A stretch of 12,960 nucleotides of DNA, taken from Leptospiraceae bacterium (GTDB taxonomy: Bacteria; Spirochaetota; Leptospiria; Turneriellales; Turneriellaceae). Within the stretch, counting starts at the first letter, position 1. Each line of letters starts with the position of its first letter. Under the pieces are notes generated by a model that saw nothing but the letters and a program-made list of their open reading frames with translations, was not told the origin of the DNA and did no database searches. Made by a program: the position numbers and the translations under genes. The DNA is taken from contig JAEUSA010000372.1 in NCBI GenBank assembly GCA_016788945.1, positions 1-12,960 of the forward strand, read 5' to 3'. Shown here one piece after another: positions 7,284 through 12,960 of this stretch.

Positions 7284-8309
7284 ATGCTGCAACGAATAAA
7301 GCGAAACTACTTCATTATCCGAGACGGAATACGCCAGGCAGACGCCGCCACCCGGCGTCGCCATTTGGTACTGTTTCTACTCACGGTATTTACCCTTGTG
7401 CTGACGGGTACAAATTTTTCACCCCGCACAACCACAGCCGACCGCTATACGGATGCCGCCATTTATGCGACTGCACTGACCCTGATTCTGCTTGGTTATT
7501 CGCTCGCGCGCTATGTGCAGGCGCGTTCGTACGGAATTTACGCGAGCCTGCCTTTTTTTATTCCGATGCCGCTATTCTCACCGTTCGGTACGTTTGGCGT
7601 AGTTACGCGCACTGCAAATGTGGGCGTCAATACGCGTGCGTTATTTGACGTCGCCTTTTGGGGCCCGGCAACGAGCTTTCTGATTTCACTACCCTGCATC
7701 GTCGCGGGCATATGGCTCACCGAAGTCGTACCCAATGCCTCAATGTTCGAGCATCCGCTGTTAGTGAAAGGACTAGCAAAGCTCATGAAAGATATTCCGC
7801 ACGGCTATGATCTGGCGATGCACCCGCTGCTTATTGCCGGTTGGGCAGGTATTTTGTTCACTGCCATAAACTTATTTCCGTTAGGTTCGCTTTCTGGCGG
7901 ACAAATTGCCTATGCCCTGTTCGGCCACAGGCAACGCGACATCGCCTATCTGTTCATGGCTGGTCTCTTCGTGATGGCGCTGTATTATCCGATGTGGTTT
8001 GCTTTTGTTCTGATTTTTATTTATCTCGGTGTCGAACACCCCGAGCTGCGAACGGCGCGCAATCCGCTTTATTTCGACATGCAGCAGGCCACAACGCGGC
8101 AGCCTCTCGACCGCAGGCGGCAATATTTTGCCGGGTTTCTCGCATTGGTGTTCGCGCTCTCCTTTACGGTGAAGCCTTTCGACGCGGCATTCGAAAAAGT
8201 GATGGAGCGCCCGCCTGTGCAAATCGCGCCTCCCGATCATATTCAGCCCGGTCCAGCGCCGAAAACACCGGCACCGGAGAGCGGGGCAACGGAAGATCAT
8301 TCAATATAA
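7284..8309 (+). CDS. Site-2 protease (M50, EGY-like) homologue lacking zinc ligands
   Basis: A polytopic inner-membrane protein of 341 residues with about six helices. It resembles EGY/S2P intramembrane metalloproteases: the stretch YVQARSYGIYASLPFFIP, then SPFGTFG, a WGPATSF segment, and a helix ending in NLFPLGSLSGGQIAYALFG, all follow the landmarks of the family. The catalytic residues do not. Where active enzymes have HExxH before YxxAR, this protein has YSLAR (residues 72-76, bases 7497-7511), and the Asp of the NxxPxxxxDG motif is Ser204 (bases 7893-7895). It therefore should not bind catalytic zinc and is best called a pseudoprotease, comparable to the protease-dead plant EGY3. The open frame without gaps argues against a decaying pseudogene. 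The C-terminal tail (from about 300) is Pro-rich and probably soluble. The start is ATG 7284, 1 base after the pgpH stop; TTG 7275 (overlapping it by 8) is an alternative. Likely cotranslated with PgpH. Confidence 0.8.
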   Translation: MLQRIKRNYFIIRDGIRQADAATRRRHLVLFLLTVFTLVLTGTNFSPRTTTADRYTDAAIYATALTLILLGYSLARYVQARSYGIYASLPFFIPMPLFSPFGTFGVVTRTANVGVNTRALFDVAFWGPATSFLISLPCIVAGIWLTEVVPNASMFEHPLLVKGLAKLMKDIPHGYDLAMHPLLIAGWAGILFTAINLFPLGSLSGGQIAYALFGHRQRDIAYLFMAGLFVMALYYPMWFAFVLIFIYLGVEHPELRTARNPLYFDMQQATTRQPLDRRRQYFAGFLALVFALSFTVKPFDAAFEKVMERPPVQIAPPDHIQPGPAPKTPAPESGATEDHSI

Positions 8310-8316
8310 AAGAGAA

Positions 8317-8335
8317 ATGAAGGTTAGGCCTTCAT
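8317..8335 (+). promoter_or_regulatory. Hairpin in the leader of ettA
   Basis: ATGAAGG (8317-8323) and CCTTCAT (8329-8335) form a perfect 7-bp stem with a 5-base loop (TTAGG) in the 42-base gap between the S2P homologue and ettA. No T-run follows, so it is not a standard terminator. It ends 7 bases before the AGAGG ribosome site and could affect mRNA processing or stability. Confidence 0.35.
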
Positions 8336-8342
8336 AACCCGC

Positions 8343-8347
8343 AGAGG
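8343..8347 (+). promoter_or_regulatory. Ribosome binding site of ettA
   Basis: AGAGG ends 4 bases before the ATG at 8352. The spacing is short but this is the best match nearby, and it fixes the start that also gives the standard EttA N-terminus. Confidence 0.55.
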
Positions 8348-8351
8348 AAAC

Positions 8352-10025
8352 ATGGCAGACGACAAAAAAATAATATTCTCGATGGTGGGGGTCAGTAAAG
8401 TTTATCCCCCGCACAAACAGGTACTCAAAGATATTTATCTCTCTTTTTATTATGGTGCCAAGATCGGTATCATCGGCCTCAACGGCTCCGGAAAATCTTC
8501 ATTGCTCAAGATCATCGCCGGTGTCCTCAAACCAGACAAAGGTGAAGTAGTGTTTTCACCGGGTTACAGCGTCGGCTATCTCGAGCAGGAACCCAAACTC
8601 GACGACAACAAAACCGTCAGGCAAATTGTCGAAGAAGGTGCAGGCGAAGTCGTGGCGTTGCTTAAAGAATACGAAGTCGTCAGCGAAAGCCTCGGCACCG
8701 ACTTATCAGACGACGATATGGAAAAAGCGATTGAGCGGCAGGGCGAATTGGGTGAACTGATTGAGAAGGCAAATGGGTGGGAGCTCGATAATATGCTCAA
8801 GCGCGCGATGGATGCGCTGAATTGCCCGGAAGAAACTGCAGTCATCAAGAATCTCTCGGGCGGCGAAAAGCGCCGTGTTGCGCTCTGCCGTCTGTTGTTG
8901 CAGAAACCGCAGATTCTGCTGCTCGACGAACCGACCAACCATCTCGATGCAGAATCAGTGCAATGGCTTGAGCAGCACCTGCAGGAATACGAAGGCACCG
9001 TCATCGCCATCACGCACGACAGATACTTTCTCGACAATATCGCCGGCTGGATTCTCGAGCTCGACCGCGGTGAAGGTATTCCCTGGAAAGGAAATTACTC
9101 TTCATGGCTCGAACAGAAGTCTAACCGTCTTGCGAACGAAGAAAAGGCGGAGAGCAAACGGCGAAAAACTCTGGAACGCGAACTCGAGTGGGTACGCATG
9201 GGGGCCAAAGGCAGGCAGGCAAAATCGAAAGCCCGTCTCGGTGCATACGAAAAACTGCTCAACGAAGATGCTAAAGAGAAAGAGAGCAAACTCGAAATCT
9301 ATATTCCCGACGGTCCCCGCCTTGGCGACAAGGTGATTATTGCCGAGAATGTATCAAAAAGCTTCGGCGATAAGCTGCTGTACGAAAACCTCAATTTCGA
9401 ACTGCCGCCGAACGGTATCGTCGGCATCATTGGCCCGAACGGTGCAGGTAAAACAACACTCTTCCGAATGATTATGGGGCTCGAAAAACCCGATTCGGGA
9501 AAATTTACCATCGGTGAAACGGTTAAGATTTCTTACGTCGACCAGCAACATTCAGCGATCGATCCGAACAAATCAGTATATGACGTGATATCGGGCGGCG
9601 CGCAAGAAGTCAAAGTAGGAAAACTGTCGGTTAACGCACGCGGCTACATGGCGCGTTTCAATTTCACGGGCGCCGATCAGGAAAAAAAATGCGGTGTGCT
9701 GTCGGGTGGAGAGCGCAACAGGCTGCACATGGCGGTGGCGCTCAAAGAGGGTGGCAACGTGTTGCTGCTCGATGAACCGACGAATGATATCGATGTGAAC
9801 ACAGTGCGCGCACTCGAAGAGGGGCTTGAAGCTTTTGCCGGTTGTGCGGTCGTTATTTCTCACGACCGCTGGTTTTTAGACCGCGTAGCAACGCACATTC
9901 TCGCATTTGAAGGCGACGCACAAGTGAAGTTTTTTGAAGGTGGCTTTTCTGATTATGAAGCAGACCGAAAGAAACGGCAGGGCGACCAACCGCGCCGCTT
10001 CAAGTATAAAAAACTCGTGAAATAG
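8352..10025 (+). CDS. ettA: Energy-dependent translational throttle protein EttA (ABC-F ATPase)
   Basis: EttA is a soluble ABC-F protein that binds the ribosomal E site and gates entry into elongation according to the ATP/ADP ratio. The 557 residues closely match the family's usual length (about 555). The first ABC domain has Walker A GLNGSGKS (42-49), signature LSGGEKRR (168-175) and Walker B/D-loop LLLDEPTNHLD (ending at 199). The EttA arm lies between them, about residues 100-150, ending in the characteristic GWELD. The inter-domain linker (about 252-320) is strongly charged, rich in Lys, Arg and Glu. The second ABC domain has GPNGAGKTT (361-369), LSGGERNRLHMA (450-461) and LLLDEPTNDID (ending at 481), with the H-loop SHDRWFLDR after it. 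Both catalytic Glu residues are present. The C-terminus ends in the family's basic RRFKYKKL. It sits 42 bases after the S2P homologue on the same strand and may share its transcript, but its function is general. Confidence 0.96.
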   Translation: MADDKKIIFSMVGVSKVYPPHKQVLKDIYLSFYYGAKIGIIGLNGSGKSSLLKIIAGVLKPDKGEVVFSPGYSVGYLEQEPKLDDNKTVRQIVEEGAGEVVALLKEYEVVSESLGTDLSDDDMEKAIERQGELGELIEKANGWELDNMLKRAMDALNCPEETAVIKNLSGGEKRRVALCRLLLQKPQILLLDEPTNHLDAESVQWLEQHLQEYEGTVIAITHDRYFLDNIAGWILELDRGEGIPWKGNYSSWLEQKSNRLANEEKAESKRRKTLERELEWVRMGAKGRQAKSKARLGAYEKLLNEDAKEKESKLEIYIPDGPRLGDKVIIAENVSKSFGDKLLYENLNFELPPNGIVGIIGPNGAGKTTLFRMIMGLEKPDSGKFTIGETVKISYVDQQHSAIDPNKSVYDVISGGAQEVKVGKLSVNARGYMARFNFTGADQEKKCGVLSGGERNRLHMAVALKEGGNVLLLDEPTNDIDVNTVRALEEGLEAFAGCAVVISHDRWFLDRVATHILAFEGDAQVKFFEGGFSDYEADRKKRQGDQPRRFKYKKLVK

Positions 10026-10043
10026 TCGCACAATTACAGACTG

Positions 10044-10067
10044 TCCGGCCGATGCGCGCCGGATTTT
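10044..10067 (+). terminator. Terminator-like hairpin enclosing the next gene's start codon
   Basis: TCCGGC (10044-10049) pairs with GCCGGA (10058-10063) around an 8-base loop, followed by TTTT (10064-10067). A GC-rich stem plus a short T-run just after ettA fits a weak intrinsic terminator. The loop (CGATGCGC) contains the ATG at 10052 of the following gene, so the same structure could also limit its translation. Confidence 0.45.
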
Positions 10068-12865
10068 CCTATCGTTCTCTGCTCTTTACGATTTTTTTCT
10101 TTTCTGCAACAACTACCGAAGCCAAATACGACCCGCGTCTGAACTGGCAGACGCTGACGACAGAACATTTCTACATTCACTACCATGACGGTCAGGAAAA
10201 TCTGGCACAAAAATATGCCGTGCTCGCGGAAAAAAAATATCCCGCGATGATCAAAAAGCTCGGCCACGAGCCCTACTTTCGTACGCACCTCGTAGTCAGC
10301 GATATTTATGACGACCCGAACGGCATGACCAGCCTCGAACCCTGGAACCGGGTCGAATTATTTGCTGCAAAACCATTACCCGACAGCCCGTTGGGACGGT
10401 ATAACGACTGGGACGACCTGCTCTTTACACACGAGTACACGCACGTACTCAACCTTGATCAGATTCGCGGACTGCCCGCGATTTCACGCTATGTGGTGGG
10501 TCGGTATTATTTCCCGAACGAATGGCAACCAGCCTGGCTCATCGAGGGTAGTGCCGTTTTTGAAGAATCCGCTGATGGTTTCGGCAGGTTAAACAGCAAC
10601 GTCGTCGACATGTACTTTCGTACAGCGGTTGAGGCAGATTCGCTCAAATCGATAAACCGATCGTCGAATTTTATCCGTGACTGGCCGACGGGCCATGTGC
10701 CCTACTTTTACGGTGGCAAATTTATTGAATGGCTCAAGAAAAAATATCCCGACAAAAATATTCACGATATCTATGCAGAAAACGCGGACAATGTCTGGCC
10801 GTTCCTCAACAACACGAACGCCCGCGATGTTTTCGGTGCTGCTTTCACCGACCTGTGGGAAGAATGGCAGAGAGATCTCACCAAAGAACAAAAAGCGCGC
10901 ATTGAAGAAATAAAGAAAAATGGTGTAACTGAATTAACGCGTCTAACACAGGCAGATTTCTACCAGACTTTCCCGCGTTTCGACGCGACGGGTAAAACCC
11001 TATGGTATCTGAATGAGAATAACTACTCGCGCCCGACGCTGAATCGGCTTCGTATACTCGGTAAAAAAGGCCCGCAAAAAGGTGTAGAGCTTAACTCGCC
11101 TGCTTTTCTTGCCCTGCACGGCGATCAACCCTACGTGCTCGACGCTGAAGTGTTCCGTTCGTTCTCACTTCATAAAGATATTTTTAACACGTCAAGCGGT
11201 GAGCAGCTAACGGAAAAAATGCGCGCGCTGAGTTTTGATTTCACGCCTAAAGGAGAGATCGTAGCCATTACGCAGAGCGCAGGCGAACAAACGCTGGCAC
11301 TCTACGACACAAAAGGCACGCTCATTCGCAAATACCTCGGCGCAACTACCCTGCAATTGTCATATGCACGTGTTTCACCCGATGGCCGGCTCATCGTGTT
11401 TTGCGCACTGCGGATAGGCGATGCCTCTACACATCTTTATCTTTTCGACAGCACAAGCGGCGAGCTGCAGCAACTGACCGATGGTCGCGCTGTAGACCTG
11501 CATCCGGCGTTTACGGCCGGCGGCGATAAGATCGTTTTTTCCAGCGACAGAACCGGCGTTTTTAATATCTATGAACTCACGCTTTCGACAGGAAATCTGG
11601 CGCGATTGACCAACGTCACCGGCGGTGTGTTTTATCCCGATGTGTCTCGCGATGGCAATTCGGTGGCCGTTGCGGAATTTACCGACCAGGGTTACCGAAT
11701 CGCCCTGTTCGATCGCGCGAAACCTGTTCTGGAAAATCAGACACTGACCTTCCGCAAAGCTGCTGCCACAGAACTCAACGTAGCGCACACACCAACGGCC
11801 AAAAAGACCGCTGAAAGTTACAGTATTTTCCCGTCGATTCTGCCTTCGGCATGGTCGCCATCGGTGTATTTTTACTCTACCGAGCCTTATCTATCTTCTG
11901 TAGGTGGGTCGATCTTCGGAACCGACGCGTTGCAGCGCGACTTCTATGGCATCGGCTATTCGCGCGGCATAGAATCGGGTAATAACTATTTTGGCAGTTA
12001 TTTCGAAACGCAACGGTTTTATCCCGATTTTTATATCGCCCCCTACCTCTCTGCGGGCCCATCGTGCAGCAGTGTCTGCTATGCAGGTGGCAGCGCCGGC
12101 ATGTATCTGCCTTACCTTAAGTATTACCGTCGCCATGCGGGATATGCGAACACATACTTCGATTATGAGCCAGGATATCAATACACAGATTTTGCTGGTG
12201 ACATCGGTTATTCGTTCAGCAATACTCAATATTTTTCCCGGTCGATAAGCCCCGAGAACGGTCGCTCGCTTGGTGTTTCGGCAACATACCGCCGCATCGG
12301 CTTCGGAACGTCACCCTACAGTTATGGCGGCAATTTTTCCAACATGCAGTTCAGCTACAGCGAATATCTTCCGGGAATCTTTCGCAACAATGTCATTCTG
12401 GCGCGCGCCTATGTTGCCCAATCCATCAACCTCGGCGACGGCAATTACGGTTTCGGCGATACATCGCGTTATGCCGTGTTTTTCGGGGGCTACCGCGTGC
12501 GCGGGTATGGCTCGGGCAACTACGGAACAGGCCTGACAGTAGTGACGCTCGAATATCGGTTTCCGATCTATCAACCCGATTGGGGATTTTTCCGCGTACC
12601 GGTTTTCTTCCGTGATTTTTACGGCAAGATATTTGCCGATGCCGGCCAATCGTACAGTTCGTGGCCAGATATTGGACGCACCAAAACTTCGGCGGGCGCA
12701 GAGATCGGCCTTAGCAGCATTTTCGGCTTCCGCTATTGGTGGTCTGCCCGTGTCGGTTATGCTCGCGGCTTTAACGAAGGTGGCGAGCACCAAATCTATT
12801 TTGCCGTGCTCGGTTATACGGGTTTGCTGACGGCCAAATATTCCCCGCACACCGAATACCGGTAA
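10052..12865 (+). CDS. Secreted zinc metalloprotease fused to TolB-like propeller and Omp85-like outer-membrane barrel
   Basis: A 937-residue envelope protein, apparently three modules. A signal peptide (1-24; hydrophobic LLFTIFFFSA, likely cut after TTTEA) directs export. Residues 25-290 look like a gluzincin-type (peptidase MA clan) metalloprotease: HEYTH (127-131; bases 10430-10444) in LLFTHEYTHVLN, then WLIEGSAVFEE with E165 as the probable third zinc ligand. Residues 300-560 contain TolB/PD40-like propeller blades, for example SPDGRLIVF (442-450), GGDKIVFSSDRTG (490-502) and SRDGNSVAV (532-540). From about 595 the sequence is Tyr/Phe/Gly-rich with alternating strands; VRGY (816-819) followed by LEYRFPI (833-839) and FADAG (861-865) is typical of Omp85/D15 barrels. 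Substrate unknown. No ribosome site is visible before ATG 10052, but that start is needed for the signal peptide. Two cysteines (C672, C676) are in a predicted barrel loop. The metalloprotease call is firm by motif; the barrel class is inferred. Confidence 0.8.
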   Translation: MRAGFSYRSLLFTIFFFSATTTEAKYDPRLNWQTLTTEHFYIHYHDGQENLAQKYAVLAEKKYPAMIKKLGHEPYFRTHLVVSDIYDDPNGMTSLEPWNRVELFAAKPLPDSPLGRYNDWDDLLFTHEYTHVLNLDQIRGLPAISRYVVGRYYFPNEWQPAWLIEGSAVFEESADGFGRLNSNVVDMYFRTAVEADSLKSINRSSNFIRDWPTGHVPYFYGGKFIEWLKKKYPDKNIHDIYAENADNVWPFLNNTNARDVFGAAFTDLWEEWQRDLTKEQKARIEEIKKNGVTELTRLTQADFYQTFPRFDATGKTLWYLNENNYSRPTLNRLRILGKKGPQKGVELNSPAFLALHGDQPYVLDAEVFRSFSLHKDIFNTSSGEQLTEKMRALSFDFTPKGEIVAITQSAGEQTLALYDTKGTLIRKYLGATTLQLSYARVSPDGRLIVFCALRIGDASTHLYLFDSTSGELQQLTDGRAVDLHPAFTAGGDKIVFSSDRTGVFNIYELTLSTGNLARLTNVTGGVFYPDVSRDGNSVAVAEFTDQGYRIALFDRAKPVLENQTLTFRKAAATELNVAHTPTAKKTAESYSIFPSILPSAWSPSVYFYSTEPYLSSVGGSIFGTDALQRDFYGIGYSRGIESGNNYFGSYFETQRFYPDFYIAPYLSAGPSCSSVCYAGGSAGMYLPYLKYYRRHAGYANTYFDYEPGYQYTDFAGDIGYSFSNTQYFSRSISPENGRSLGVSATYRRIGFGTSPYSYGGNFSNMQFSYSEYLPGIFRNNVILARAYVAQSINLGDGNYGFGDTSRYAVFFGGYRVRGYGSGNYGTGLTVVTLEYRFPIYQPDWGFFRVPVFFRDFYGKIFADAGQSYSSWPDIGRTKTSAGAEIGLSSIFGFRYWWSARVGYARGFNEGGEHQIYFAVLGYTGLLTAKYSPHTEYR

Positions 12866-12878
12866 GGTTTGCAAAACC
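12866..12878 (+). repeat. Short inverted repeat directly after the stop codon
   Basis: GGTTT (12866-12870) and AAACC (12874-12878) could form a 5-bp stem with a 3-base loop. It is AT-containing, lacks a T-run and is weak; it may be part of the 3' end of the transcript or chance. Confidence 0.2.
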
Positions 12879-12884
12879 CACAAG

Positions 12885-12903
12885 TTGTATACAGTGTATA
12901 CAA
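12885..12903. promoter_or_regulatory. Perfect palindrome, possible regulator operator
   Basis: TTGTATAC (12885-12892) and GTATACAA (12896-12903) are exact inverted repeats around a 3-base centre AGT. Each arm contains the self-complementary GTATAC, so the element also reads as a direct repeat with a 9-base period. Arms of this kind, with TTGTNNAC-type ends, are common for dimeric GntR-type repressors. It lacks a T-run and is AT-rich, so it is a poor terminator. It probably belongs to the promoter region of a gene beyond the right edge. The remaining bases to 12960 hold no gene I can support. Confidence 0.45.
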
Positions 12904-12960
12904 GCTGCAATATATGCCACTTCGGTGCGCCACAAAAAGAACACCTCGCGTGAAGGCATT

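Noticed and set aside
7275..7286. TTG start at 7275 for the S2P homologue
   Set aside because: It would overlap pgpH by 8 bases. ATG at 7284 follows the stop by 1 base and is the more usual start codon; the difference is only 3 residues, so this is not certain.
7841..8320. A 159-residue open frame on the plus strand
   Set aside because: It overlaps the S2P homologue in another frame, is rich in Arg, Cys and Ser and has no motif. The S2P frame shows proper membrane helices and family landmarks.
12311..12910. A 199-residue open frame on the minus strand
   Set aside because: It is antisense to the barrel region of the large plus-strand gene, has no recognisable domain and no ribosome site. The plus-strand frame has clear barrel motifs.
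12904..12960. Possible start of a gene at ATG 12914 or an ORF entering from the right edge on the minus strand
   Set aside because: No ribosome site, only about 15 codons visible and no recognisable sequence. The stretch may be promoter or the edge of a repeat, but nothing in the window shows it.

Overview
The window (about 53% GC by eye) reads as one compact stretch of chromosome with six complete protein genes, one truncated gene at the left edge and almost no intergenic DNA. The gene set (a fused isobutyryl-CoA mutase, a PgpH-type c-di-AMP phosphodiesterase, EttA, a large outer-membrane protein and small lineage-specific genes) and the GC content suggest a Gram-negative bacterium, perhaps a spirochaete of the order Leptospirales such as a Turneriella-like organism. 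The taxon is an inference from general resemblance; no search was possible. I see no mobile elements, CRISPR arrays, rRNA or tRNA genes.

Layout. Bases 1-185 hold the C-terminus of a membrane protein, possibly a CDP-alcohol phosphatidyltransferase. Its stop overlaps the start of icmF (182-3580), a coenzyme B12-dependent isobutyryl-CoA mutase fused to its own G-protein chaperone. A convergent gene (3587-4315, minus strand) encodes a small GHKL-fold protein with a degenerate ATP site. It is transcribed away from a rightward cluster: a coiled-coil protein (4386-4868), a PgpH-type 7TM-HD phosphodiesterase (4874-7282), a site-2-protease homologue that has lost its zinc ligands (7284-8309), the ABC-F translation factor EttA (8352-10025), and a 937-residue protein that appears to join a zinc metalloprotease, a TolB-like beta-propeller and an Omp85-like beta-barrel (10052-12865). 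The last 95 bases are noncoding and carry a perfect 8-bp-arm palindrome that looks like an operator.

How the parts fit. The 70 bp between the two divergent genes hold a compact bidirectional promoter. The two -35 boxes form the two arms of one palindrome, and the rightward promoter is placed so that transcription would begin at or next to an ATG, which suggests a leaderless mRNA. The coiled-coil, PgpH and pseudo-S2P genes are spaced 5 bp and 1 bp apart, so they are very likely one operon; EttA follows after 42 bp and the last gene after 26 bp. A shared theme of envelope and second-messenger control is plausible for the middle genes but is not shown by the sequence.

The items most worth following up are the catalytically dead S2P homologue next to PgpH, the protease-propeller-Omp85 fusion with its start codon inside a terminator-like hairpin, the shared-palindrome divergent promoter, and the GHKL protein lacking its aspartate box.
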